NCBI GenBank assembly: GCA_905480125.1 | Contig: CAJQPE010000039.1 | Span: 1-51,019, forward strand | Length of the DNA: 51,019 nt | Direction of reading: 5' to 3' | DNA from: an uncultured Flavobacteriales bacterium | GTDB lineage: Bacteria; Bacteroidota; Bacteroidia; Flavobacteriales_G; NORP312 | Shown: positions 25,991 through 35,800 of the stretch, in pieces | Position numbering within the stretch: the stretch's first letter is position 1 | How the letters are laid out: every line of letters starts with the position of its first letter | Notes under the pieces: generated by a model | Databases searched by the model: none | What the model was told of the DNA's origin: nothing | What the model saw: only the letters and a program-made list of their open reading frames with translations | Translations under genes and position numbers: made by a program

Positions 25991-26539
25991 TTGAGTTCAG
26001 AAAGAATAATATTAGGAATTGACCCGGGAACTACAATTATGGGGTACGGTGTTATTAAGGTAGTTGGAAAGACACCTGAAATGATTACGATGGGTGTTAT
26101 TCATCTGAATAAATTGGCAAATCATCCATTAAAGTTGAAGCGTATTTTTGAAAGAACTTTATCGTTAATTGATGAATACTGTCCAGATGAAATGGCCTTT
26201 GAGGCACCATTTTACGGGAAAAATGTTCAGTCCATGCTGAAACTTGGCCGGGCTCAAGGTGTTGCAATGGCAGCAGGTTTATATAGAGATATCCCCACGA
26301 CAGAATATGCACCAAGAAAGATTAAGCAATCTATTACCGGAAGCGGAACAGCATCTAAGGAACAGGTGGCTGCTATGTTAAAAAGTGTTTTAGGAATAGA
26401 GATACCAAAGCTGTTAGATGCTACAGATGGTTTAGCGGCAGCATTATGTCATTCGTATCAAGGTGGAATAGGAGTAGAAGGGAAGAAATATTCTGGCTGG
26501 GATTCTTTTCTTAAAGATAACCCAAATAGAAAAGGTTAG
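25991..26539 (+). CDS. ruvC: Holliday junction resolvase RuvC
   Basis: A protein of 182 residues, the normal RuvC length. The acidic catalytic set is present: Asp11 in [13 protein letters not shown], Glu near 71 in [11 protein letters not shown], and Asp residues in [16 protein letters not shown] near 139-146. RuvC cuts Holliday junctions together with RuvAB during recombinational repair. The start is a TTG at 25991 giving [11 protein letters not shown]. No ATG is available before the first catalytic motif, so the TTG must be used. It faces the HIT gene tail to tail with a 4-nt overlap. Confidence 0.95.
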   Translation: MSSERIILGIDPGTTIMGYGVIKVVGKTPEMITMGVIHLNKLANHPLKLKRIFERTLSLIDEYCPDEMAFEAPFYGKNVQSMLKLGRAQGVAMAAGLYRDIPTTEYAPRKIKQSITGSGTASKEQVAAMLKSVLGIEIPKLLDATDGLAAALCHSYQGGIGVEGKKYSGWDSFLKDNPNRKG

Positions 26540-26925
26540 AGCTTGTCAATAATTGCCGTGGCTATTTTTTGCATTTCTTCAGGCGGTAAATGCAACTTAG
26601 GTCTAGAGAAATCAATATCACTCACGTTGTCGATAGGTACCAAATGAATATGAGCATGTGGAACTTCTAACCCTATTATAGCAACACCGATTCTTTGGCA
26701 AGGGATAGCTAATTTCATCGCAGCGGCTATTGATTTAGAAAACATGTTCAATTCATTAAAAAGATCTTCTTCTATATCAAAATAGTAATCTACTTCTTTT
26801 TTAGGAATAACTAAAACGTGACCTTTTGCTAAAGGACTTATGTCCAAAAACGCATAGCACGATTCAGTTTCTGCTATTTTATAACATGGGATTTCTCCGG
26901 CTATTATTTGCGAAAATATCGACAT
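26536..26925 (-). CDS. HIT family nucleotide hydrolase/transferase
   Basis: A protein of 129 residues with the histidine-triad motif HAHIHLVPI (HxHxHxx) near residue 90 and the early [20 protein letters not shown] segment of Hint-type proteins. Such enzymes hydrolyse AMP linked to amines or other nucleotide conjugates; the physiological substrate is usually unknown. The ATG at 26925 is chosen over a GTG one codon upstream. It follows greA by 2 nt, a conserved greA-HIT pair in Bacteroidota. Confidence 0.93.
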   Translation of the reverse strand: MSIFSQIIAGEIPCYKIAETESCYAFLDISPLAKGHVLVIPKKEVDYYFDIEEDLFNELNMFSKSIAAAMKLAIPCQRIGVAIIGLEVPHAHIHLVPIDNVSDIDFSRPKLHLPPEEMQKIATAIIDKL

Positions 26926-26927
26926 CA

Positions 26928-27401
26928 CTAACGTGTAATTTCTAAGATTTTAAACTCAGTAACACCAGCTGGCGTATTTATCTCTGCTATATCTCCAACT
27001 ACTTTACCTAATAGTCCTTTGGCAATTGGAGATTCAATAGATATTTTTTTTAATTTTAAGTCTGCTTCATTTTCGGCCACTAAAGTATAACTGACTTCGA
27101 AACCATTTTTTAAGTTTTTAATTTTCACCTTAGATAGCGCTAGAACTTTAGTGGTATCTAATTGCGATTCATCAATTAAACGGGCGTATGCTAGTTTATT
27201 TTTAAGATCTGAAATCTTCGCCTCCATGATTCCTTGAATTTCCTTAGCTGCGTGATATTCCGCATTTTCCGAAAGATCACCCAAATCGATTGCCGCGCCA
27301 ATTTGTGCAGATACCTTTGGGCGCTCTACGTGTTCTAACTGGTAGATTTCATCTTTTAAATTTTGTAATCCTTTTTCCGTGTAATAAGCAGTTTGCGACA
27401 T
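26928..27401 (-). CDS. greA: Transcription elongation factor GreA
   Basis: A protein of 157 residues. The N-terminal coiled coil carries YYTEKGLQNLKDEIYQLEHV and the acidic-tip region IDLGDLSENAEYHAAKE. The C-terminal domain shows the SPIAKGLLGKVVGDIAEI block. GreA binds in the secondary channel of RNA polymerase and stimulates cleavage of backtracked transcripts. It lies 20 nt after the terminator that closes the PorV-like operon, so it needs its own promoter, which I cannot place confidently. Confidence 0.96.
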   Translation of the reverse strand: MSQTAYYTEKGLQNLKDEIYQLEHVERPKVSAQIGAAIDLGDLSENAEYHAAKEIQGIMEAKISDLKNKLAYARLIDESQLDTTKVLALSKVKIKNLKNGFEVSYTLVAENEADLKLKKISIESPIAKGLLGKVVGDIAEINTPAGVTEFKILEITR

Positions 27402-27421
27402 AATATTAATTGTTATAAATT

Positions 27422-27447
27422 AAAAGAACCCCGTTGGGGGTTCTTTT
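27422..27447 (-). terminator. Intrinsic terminator after the PorV/PorQ-like gene
   Basis: An 11-bp perfect stem (AAAAGAACCCC / GGGGTTCTTTT) closes a four-base loop, followed on the minus strand by a T-rich stretch. It lies 23 nt after the PorV-like stop and before greA, ending the three-gene surface operon. The A/T ends would also allow activity on the plus strand. Confidence 0.85.
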
Positions 27448-27470
27448 GAGTTCGATATGTATAATAAAGA

Positions 27471-28541
27471 TTATAGGTTAACTCTAATACCTACACTGTG
27501 ATTTCCTCCCATAGGGTTTGTTGATCTATAAGCATAATCAATGTCTAAAGTAGATCCATTTTTGTTTAGGGGAACTTGGAAAGTAAGTCCTGCAGTAGGC
27601 CCTGCATTAAATGTGGTTCTTGTATCCAGGGAGAATATCCCTTCCTCATATAAATACCCAGCGCGAAACATAACTAACTGTCTAAAACCATATTCTAAAC
27701 CAAACCTTATTTGATCTTTCCCGAATGAGTTAGAGGTAAAGTTACCTGCAGCTGTAATTCTGTGCATAGACTTAACCTCTCCTGATACAGAATCAACACT
27801 TTCTCCCAGATAATAATCATAAGAGCCACCTATATTTAACAAAGCTGGTAATTCATATGCTTCAGTTCTCCATTCAACGGTAAATTCTTCTTCATCAATA
27901 GTAGTAGTATAGGAAAAACCGTCACCAGCATAGTTCATTTTAGGCCCAACATTTTTCAAAGCTATACCGAATTTCACTTGATCTTTTTCTCCAGTAACAT
28001 AACGTACACCCATATCGAAAGCAATACCCGATGCTTTAGCATTTGATATTCCTTCACTAATCACTTTCATGCCTATACCTCCATAAATACTATTGGAGAA
28101 TTCTTTAGCGAAGCCCAAGTTAATAGTTGTAAGTTTTGGCGCGAATGTTCCAATTCCTCCTTCAGGTAAATCTTCAGTAGTAATATCGATGTCACCAAAG
28201 TTCATGTTTTGAACACTTAAACCTAAAACACCTGTTTCACCAACTCTCTGGGATAGCCCAAAAGACTGTATATTAATTCCCGATCCCGCGAACCAACTCG
28301 TATTTGCAAACATTATCTCAGTTTTAGGTGTAAACGCTAAACCAGCAATATTTGTATAGGTTGCTTCTAGTCCTGTTACAGACGCTGAATTTGCACCTGC
28401 CCAACCTGAACTTCTAGCCCAAGGATTAATAAGTAATTGGCTTGCCCCTGCTTGTCCAGCTCTATCTTTATTTCCTGCAAAGGAAGAAGTAGATAGCGCA
28501 ACCAATGCAACTATAAAACTTGTATTAAATATCCTTTTCAT
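27471..28541 (-). CDS. PorV/PorQ family outer-membrane protein
   Basis: A protein of 356 residues with a signal peptide (MKRIFNTSFIVALVALSTSS then FAG). It continues with the PorV/PorQ-type opening AGQAGASQLLINPWARSSGW, then GANSASVTGLEATYTNIAGL, and later GLSVQNMNFGDIDITTE and KFGIALKNVGPKMNYAGDGF. These phrases recur in the FadL-like barrels of the family. PorV is the outer-membrane partner that carries T9SS cargo by binding its C-terminal domain; PorQ-like members act at the surface. This copy is last in an operon behind a giant T9SS-like protein and a TonB-type receptor. It may therefore be a dedicated partner rather than the housekeeping PorV. Confidence 0.85.
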   Translation of the reverse strand: MKRIFNTSFIVALVALSTSSFAGNKDRAGQAGASQLLINPWARSSGWAGANSASVTGLEATYTNIAGLAFTPKTEIMFANTSWFAGSGINIQSFGLSQRVGETGVLGLSVQNMNFGDIDITTEDLPEGGIGTFAPKLTTINLGFAKEFSNSIYGGIGMKVISEGISNAKASGIAFDMGVRYVTGEKDQVKFGIALKNVGPKMNYAGDGFSYTTTIDEEEFTVEWRTEAYELPALLNIGGSYDYYLGESVDSVSGEVKSMHRITAAGNFTSNSFGKDQIRFGLEYGFRQLVMFRAGYLYEEGIFSLDTRTTFNAGPTAGLTFQVPLNKNGSTLDIDYAYRSTNPMGGNHSVGIRVNL

Positions 28542-28572
28542 ATATTTTGTTTTATGTCTATAAATTTTGTTC

Positions 28573-31500
28573 TTAGAATGAATCTAAATCAGTTGGCCTA
28601 AGCGCACCAAACCATTTTAACACAACTTCACCTACTTCCGGCACCGCAACATGAATTAAGTAAACTCCACTAGCAATGGGAACGAACGTATTGTTTTTTA
28701 AGTCCCAATCTATATAAGTTTGTGAGTTATCGTCTTTCGAATACTGTCTAATCAACGTTCCATTAACAGAGTAGATAGTAATGGTACATTGATCAGGAAG
28801 ATTCACTATTTTGACTTTATTATCTAACCGACTTTCTTCGTATTGGGAATAAGCATAATAAGGGTTAGGAACAATATTAATTAAGTCTAGCACACTGGAA
28901 TCAGCAGAGGCATCATTAATTATTGATGCTAGTTCAGCAGTGCTATAGTTAAACATTGGTAAGCCATTGTTTATAACAGGTTTTACAACATCTTTAATAT
29001 TATTGGCAATAGAAACTAACGTATTAGTGTCTGCAACGAATGCATCACCTCTAACCAAAGTATCACCTGAGTGAATTACTGGACCTGCATTCACCCAGTA
29101 GGAATCACCTATGGTCAGACCATCCGCTAAATCTATGGATGATTGGCTTCCGAGTGTTTCAAAAGGTTTTCTAACTCTTAATTTAATAGTTGCATCCGTT
29201 GCTAATAAATTAGCATCAGTTTGCAGAATAGGGAAGCCCACCCACATGCAAGAACCATAAACTTTAATTGCATTAAGGTCGTATAGATTGCCTGACGAAC
29301 CAGGTGTTGAATTCTCAAGGTTTTCATAAGCAAATTGACCTGCGTCATAAGCTGGCATCCTCTCGCTTAACTCATCAAAGTATCCGAATGTTTCATCTTG
29401 TCTGACCGCATTATTACGGAAAACAAAGATAAAGTGTTGACCAGCAAGACGAACTCCCTCAAAAGGTCCGTCATCAACTAAACGATCGGTTGGATTCCAT
29501 AACATATCACTACCATTTTCTCCTTCAAGAATGTCTAGTGAATTCTCACCGAAGGCCATGTTTAATCTTTCTCCTGTTTCAACGTTAATCGCGTAACCAG
29601 GGAACCATCCCATTCCATAAGGTGAGATGTAATTAGGATCTCCTTCATTATCGCTAACTGTGGAAGAGGCAGGCCAATCATAGGCATTACCATCTTGATC
29701 GACTGAGGCAGATTGTCTTAATCGACCTTTAAGTGCTCCAGCAACTTCGTCATTAGGTAATCCAGCTGAAGGCCCGACTCCTAATTCGCCCTTACTGTCA
29801 ATTGGATTATCCCCCATTTCAAGAACGGGGCATCGTGTCCATTTCGTTTTATCATCAGTAAATATAATATCAACACTACTAAGGTCAGCCAAAGAACCTA
29901 ACAACCTATCCATTATAACTGATGAAGAAACTAGACTCAAATCATTTGGCATCGCTCCCCAAATTTCTTTTGAACAAAGCCTTGCTGGTGCCCAGGTACC
30001 ATCCAAAATACTTTCATATGGCGCATAATTTTCGTATGAAAGCCAATCTGTAGCAGCTGTGCCGATAGAGATCCAATCGAATAGTGAATCTCCATCTTGA
30101 TCAGGTATGCCACTTAGCCAAGGCAAAGAGTCGTTAGCAAAACTTATTGACGCATCAATAATTCCGAATGTTCCGTCTGCATCATTTCCAGGCTTTTCTG
30201 GTTGCTCTACAAAGATTGATATTCCCCAGTCTAAAACTAGTTCTTCGTTTCCAAATCCAATATTTCTAGTTGAGTAGATAGAGTCATTAAGAGGATCAGA
30301 ACTAGGAACAGATCTATAAACAACATAGTACGCATCATCAATGGAGCCATTATCAGTAGAATCTTTGAATTGAATAGTGAATTCTCCACCTTTTACATTT
30401 AAAGGGTCAATAACTTTACAGACTATAGGAGTTCCGTTAACTTCATAAACCGGATTTTGAACTATCCAAGGAGCACCTTTCATAATAGAATCTATACTTT
30501 CCTGTTTAAGACTTAAATTAAAGCCACCATTTCCAGTTCCTTCTATTCGCGTTAATTCCAGAGATTCTCCATAGGTTGAATTCGCAACTGTTCCACCATT
30601 TTCTGGTGTAGAATTGTGTGGAATAGCAGATATGACTTTAATTCCTCCTGTTGGTGATTTTCTACTTTCTAAGTATGGCGTAGTTTGAGATTCAGGGTTA
30701 TTAGCATCGTAAGGGATGAAATTATTATATGCATAGGCTACAGCAATAAAATAATATGTTTTGTGGTTGATTAATTTTCTATCGCCTGTGGCGAATAAAT
30801 CTTCTTTAACTTGAAGCGAGTGAGCGATTCCTTTGTCTCCACCATCAACCATTTCTTCAACGAATGTGAAACCTGTTTCAACATCAAATGTATAGTTGTA
30901 AATTTTACCAACTCCATCTCTAATATCGCCTTGGTATATTAATCGTGCTCTATCGATATCGCCTAGCGAAGATGCATCAACGGAAGCATCCTTAACTTGG
31001 TAGACTTTGTACCCTTGAAATTGATATGCTCGATAGTCATTCTTTTCTGTTTGAGTTAAGATATTATAGGTAGTATCAGTGCCATCAATTACGGCCGTTG
31101 AATCAGGGGCCACAATAAATGCATTAACTTCATAATATTCCTCCTTATTGTTGTTAGAAATGGTAGGATTATCGATGTACAAAATAATCTCATTATTTAA
31201 TTCCTGAGCACTTAAAACTGGAGCATCGGGACCACCAAGTAATCTAAAACAGTTGTCAAACAATGCCTGGGTTTTTTCATCAGCGCTAATCATGGCAGCT
31301 ACTGAACCTTGGGAACCACCTGTAGAAGATCGGGCCCAAACGATGCCAATAGTAATGTCGTTTACAGAACCTGGAAGTAATGTAAAGGGACCAGCTGATT
31401 GGATAAAGCGTCTGTCTGCTGGTGTATTACCTTCTGCAGCTTCAGTCCAGCCTCTTGGATCAGCATAGCCGGGGTCTACTCCTTGGGTCCCCCAGTTTAA

Positions 31501-32871
31501 TGGGTCTGAATTACCAGGGAACATAAAATCTGCTTCCATTGTGCCTCCAGAATTTGGATGACCTGTTCCACCAAAGACCATTCTGGCACCATCTTTCCAA
31601 TAAGAACGAAGGTATTGGTAATATTCTGAACCTTGGTCTGGGTCGGTACAACAAGAAGCACCAGTTCTGTTAAACCAAACGAACCTTCGCATTCCATATC
31701 GTTCATTATCTATCACACCATCGCCATAGCCAATTCCATTTAGTGCTTCTCCTTCACTAATGCCTTCTAAATTATCAATTCCATCAGCATCTTGGTAGGG
31801 GCCTTCAAAAAAGTCAATACCAATTGCAGGTGGATTTGCGCCATATCCTGCAGCACCCTGATCGTCTAAATCAGTGTCATCACCATTGTAACAATAACCT
31901 AAGCCTCTAGTTACATCACATCCAACAAAATCATCATTTGCACCACCTAAGTCTGGATCACAGAAAACACCAAAATATGTTTCTGTTAATGTGAACGATG
32001 AACGATTTACTAGTTCGTAGTTACAGAAAGTCATATTATTGACCTCGTCATTAGTAGCAAAACTAAAAGCTTGTGCTCTTATTTCCATACCAATCGAGTT
32101 AGAGCCAGTTTCCGTATGCACGTTTCCTTTGTCGTTAAATACCCACCAGAGGTTTTGGTCACCATATATACTTGTTTTTCTGTCCCCACATTCTGTTTCA
32201 GAACTATTTAATTCATAACCAGGATAATCTCCATCATTGGGGTTGTAAAGGCCATCTCCGTTTCTATCATAAAAGGGCGCTAAATAAAAATCTTCATTAT
32301 ACGGATCATAATTTCTCCCATGCGCAGGCCATTCATACATAATTGTTGGTGGGGCATATTCAGGGAAGTCGTCCGCTTGAGTATTTGTTCCGTTCTCAGC
32401 ATCTAAAATTCCGGCATCGTACCATTGAGCAAATCTTTTTACATCAATCCTAGTAGTTGTGAAGTGGCGGTCATAAGCCGCACAAGTTGCCGGGTCAAGA
32501 TCAAAATTCTCTGTACTCAAGGGGCCTGTCCAGTAATCTACGTTACCACCTGCACGATATCTTTGGGCTGCAACTTTTAATTGCCCCGATACATCTTTTC
32601 CACCCAACCATAGCGCTCCAGCAAACATTGAATGACGCCCTGATTCTTTTGGAACTTCAAATTTCGGATTGACTAAATCCCACCACATATCTCCACCGGT
32701 TTGAACGATAAGTTTAATATTATTTATATCCAAATCTGTTGCTGTGGTAGCTGGCGTACAACCTGCAGCAATTGATGGAGAGCCTGGACCTTTCTGAGCT
32801 ACATCATTATTTCTCCCAAAAGAAGAAAGAGCCACAAGGGATGAAAGTAAGTATATGCTTAGTTTTTTCAT
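28573..32871 (-). CDS. Giant secreted protein with T9SS-like C-terminal domain
   Basis: A protein of 1432 residues with a signal peptide (MKKLSIYLLSSLVALSSFG). The body is rich in Asp, Gly and Asn, with phrases such as PFYDRNGDGLYNPNDGDYPG that resemble calcium-binding loops. Most of it does not match a family I know. The last ~103 residues (from about 1330) form a sorting-like domain: IVPNPYYAYSQYE, then VKIVNLPDQCTITIYSVNG, a WDLKN turn, PIASGVYLIHV and the end VLKWFGALRPTDLDSF. This type of tail is found on large surface proteins exported by T9SS. It lies between a TonB-type receptor (26 nt upstream) and a PorV-like barrel (31 nt downstream), suggesting a surface complex. Confidence 0.8.
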   Translation of the reverse strand: MKKLSIYLLSSLVALSSFGRNNDVAQKGPGSPSIAAGCTPATTATDLDINNIKLIVQTGGDMWWDLVNPKFEVPKESGRHSMFAGALWLGGKDVSGQLKVAAQRYRAGGNVDYWTGPLSTENFDLDPATCAAYDRHFTTTRIDVKRFAQWYDAGILDAENGTNTQADDFPEYAPPTIMYEWPAHGRNYDPYNEDFYLAPFYDRNGDGLYNPNDGDYPGYELNSSETECGDRKTSIYGDQNLWWVFNDKGNVHTETGSNSIGMEIRAQAFSFATNDEVNNMTFCNYELVNRSSFTLTETYFGVFCDPDLGGANDDFVGCDVTRGLGYCYNGDDTDLDDQGAAGYGANPPAIGIDFFEGPYQDADGIDNLEGISEGEALNGIGYGDGVIDNERYGMRRFVWFNRTGASCCTDPDQGSEYYQYLRSYWKDGARMVFGGTGHPNSGGTMEADFMFPGNSDPLNWGTQGVDPGYADPRGWTEAAEGNTPADRRFIQSAGPFTLLPGSVNDITIGIVWARSSTGGSQGSVAAMISADEKTQALFDNCFRLLGGPDAPVLSAQELNNEIILYIDNPTISNNNKEEYYEVNAFIVAPDSTAVIDGTDTTYNILTQTEKNDYRAYQFQGYKVYQVKDASVDASSLGDIDRARLIYQGDIRDGVGKIYNYTFDVETGFTFVEEMVDGGDKGIAHSLQVKEDLFATGDRKLINHKTYYFIAVAYAYNNFIPYDANNPESQTTPYLESRKSPTGGIKVISAIPHNSTPENGGTVANSTYGESLELTRIEGTGNGGFNLSLKQESIDSIMKGAPWIVQNPVYEVNGTPIVCKVIDPLNVKGGEFTIQFKDSTDNGSIDDAYYVVYRSVPSSDPLNDSIYSTRNIGFGNEELVLDWGISIFVEQPEKPGNDADGTFGIIDASISFANDSLPWLSGIPDQDGDSLFDWISIGTAATDWLSYENYAPYESILDGTWAPARLCSKEIWGAMPNDLSLVSSSVIMDRLLGSLADLSSVDIIFTDDKTKWTRCPVLEMGDNPIDSKGELGVGPSAGLPNDEVAGALKGRLRQSASVDQDGNAYDWPASSTVSDNEGDPNYISPYGMGWFPGYAINVETGERLNMAFGENSLDILEGENGSDMLWNPTDRLVDDGPFEGVRLAGQHFIFVFRNNAVRQDETFGYFDELSERMPAYDAGQFAYENLENSTPGSSGNLYDLNAIKVYGSCMWVGFPILQTDANLLATDATIKLRVRKPFETLGSQSSIDLADGLTIGDSYWVNAGPVIHSGDTLVRGDAFVADTNTLVSIANNIKDVVKPVINNGLPMFNYSTAELASIINDASADSSVLDLINIVPNPYYAYSQYEESRLDNKVKIVNLPDQCTITIYSVNGTLIRQYSKDDNSQTYIDWDLKNNTFVPIASGVYLIHVAVPEVGEVVLKWFGALRPTDLDSF

Positions 32872-32897
32872 CTGTTTGATTTATTATTATCTTTAGT

Positions 32898-35800
32898 TTA
32901 AAAGTTTACCATCAATCCCAAACGAATTCTTCTAGGAAGTGTGTAATTACTTTGATCATTTGCTTTAATACTATAGAGCTCTCTATATGACTGCGGATCG
33001 TTTTGAGAGTTAATAGCGTTTTGGAATTGGGCAGCAACTAAATAACCATCATCGTCTGCATTTCCTGTAAATCGGTAAACATCTAAAACATTAATATTGT
33101 TAAGTAAATTCATTAGCTGCATGTAAACATTAATGTTTACTGATTTTGCATTATCTTCCTTGCCCATAGTTAATTCTATATCTCTATCTATACGAGCATC
33201 AATTCTGTAGGTAAATGGAAGTCTCGACCCATTAATTGTCCCTTCTAAAGATCCTGCTTGAGGAGAGATAGGAGCTCTTGCAGTAACTTGCTGCTGCTTA
33301 TTGTATGGTGTTCCAGAACCACTAGTAAAAACAAAGTTTGCTCCAGTATTTGCTAAAATTTGCTTATCCATTAAAATAGGTCCATTGTAATCTTTCCCAT
33401 CTGCATATCTATAATCAAACGTACCAACGATAGCATGTCGTTGATCGTAGGTTAATGCAGTTAGAGTTTTTAGATTAGGTTTTCCTGCTCTAATTAAGTT
33501 TAAGCTACCATTGGCATTTGATCCTGTTCCATCAGCGTATTGAAGTGTATAAGAAACTTTGGCCCAGATGTTTCCGCTTCTTCTCAAATCATAGGCAACG
33601 GTGAGTCCTTTAATGGTAGCAAAATCAATATTGTCATATGTAATATAAGTTTGCGGAAAGGCATCTTGGCGATTTACTATCGCCACCATATCTCTAAGTT
33701 CTCTATAGAATGCAGAAAGTTTAAGAGAGGAACTATTATTAATTTTTTGTTGGAAACCAAGTTCATAGTCTATCGTTTTCTCAGGTTTTAGGTTGGGATT
33801 GTTGATTTGATTTTGACCTACTCCGGCAATATAGTAGTAATCAATTAAGTTTAAACGAGCCCCAGAGGTTGGTCGTTTCGCTAAAATATCATAGTGAGCG
33901 AAGAACAGCGCTTCATCAGAAATAGGGAAAGAAAATGCAACTCTAGGCATAAATGTATTTTGCGGCTTGTAATCAACAAAAGATTCAGAAGAAATATCAG
34001 CACCTTCGGTTTTTGTTGGGTCTGTAAGCAAAGGGGCAATACCTGTAGGAGTTCTTAATGTTGAAGCGTCTTCAATTTCTGTACCCTCAGCATTGAACCA
34101 AGTGTTAGTAGATGGGTCTCTAAAACCAACAACTCCCGTAGGGTTAGATAGATTATCTACATAAACAACATAATCTTCACCAATTGTATTAGGACGAAGT
34201 GTAGGGTCGTAAACATCATTTTGAACACCATATTGACTTAAGTCTTGGCTTGCCCTGGCAGTTGGGAATAGCGAAAATTCATCTGCTAAAACGCTTTGAT
34301 TTCCATCATATCTGTCAACACGAAGACCTATATTAAAAACTAAATCATCAAAAGCGAATTTATCTTGAATATATCCTGCAACATAGATTGGTCTAAACGC
34401 TCCAATTGGTCTTGTTAAGTTACCATACTCATCTCGAGCAGTAAAGTAGTCATCGATTGTTGGGTTTCCTCTTTCTATTTCTCCATAATGATTATAACCA
34501 TAATAAGTTAGCTGGACATTGTTTCTGTCTTGTAAGATTTCGTCAGCAGAGAAATAGCTGGCTTTTAGGGCATCTGGACCATAAGAATCAAAATCTATCC
34601 AATCTAGTCCATCCGTATCATAACCTAAAGACTCTCTCAGGTTATAGTCAAAGAAGTATTGTTCCTCATCGTCATCAAACCTATTATATTCTCCGGGAGA
34701 AGCATTTAGCCTTTCATAAGTCACATATGGGTAAGGGGAGCCTTCACCAGTAGTAATGTCAGGGTCAAAAGTATCAGACGTAGGATCATTGTCTAAATTT
34801 CTAATGTGGTTATTAGTAAAAAGACGAGCAATTGTCCAAAGAGCTGTTGGGTTCATTACGTATCTTCTATCCGTTCTCTGTTCATATTCAAAACCAACTG
34901 TTATAGCGTGATCCTTAATATCGGCAGATCCTTGAGCTGTAATTCGGTGTTGATTTTGTTTTTGTTTGTCATAAGTTGGAAATTGATATGCGGGACCTCT
35001 CCACAATCCGTAAATGTTCTCGGGGACATCTCCATTTAATAGCCCACCATTTTGCTGTATGTTTTGCACATTCCTTAGGTAAAAGTTTCGTTCTCCATTA
35101 GCTAATGCTTCAGGATCTTGAGCTAATGGAGAGTTGTAAACTGGCGCTCCCTGAGCTTCACTTTCTGCAAAATCCCACCCATAAAGTTCATAATAAGATT
35201 GGGTGTAATTTGCACCCAATTCGTTTACTGTACTTGGAACAAAAGCAATTAGTGTATCCTCATAAGTTTCGTGATTCATGAATCCAACATTAAATACTTG
35301 GCCTGCATCTAATCGCGAATAAAATGGTTGGTCGTAAGTAGTAAATTGGCCAATGTAACCATAGCTAAACAAATCATTTTTATGAGAGCCGTCATATCTG
35401 TTTCTATAATTTTCTTGATAATCATATTGAATCGTGTAAAATGCATTTTTAATTGTTGATGCAGACTCCTGTTCTTGCTCACTTGTATTATTATTAAAGC
35501 GTTGCGTGAATCTTCCATATACTCTCCAATCTATGTCATTAACAACACGATTGTTTTCGTAATTAAGCAGCGAGTAGCTATTTATATAATCGTTTCGGTA
35601 GATATAATCGATGTTTCCACCAAAAGTTAAATTAGCATTGGTTCCAAGGTTAAAATCTAGCTTTCCTTGAACCACGAAACCTTGTTTACGCGCATTTTTC
35701 TTTGTTTTACTTTTTTCTAAGTCACTCAAGCGCAAAAATTCAGCTTCTTGAAAAGTACCTGCTCCATTAGTTGCTCTTCGCAAAGGGTTAGCATTAATTG

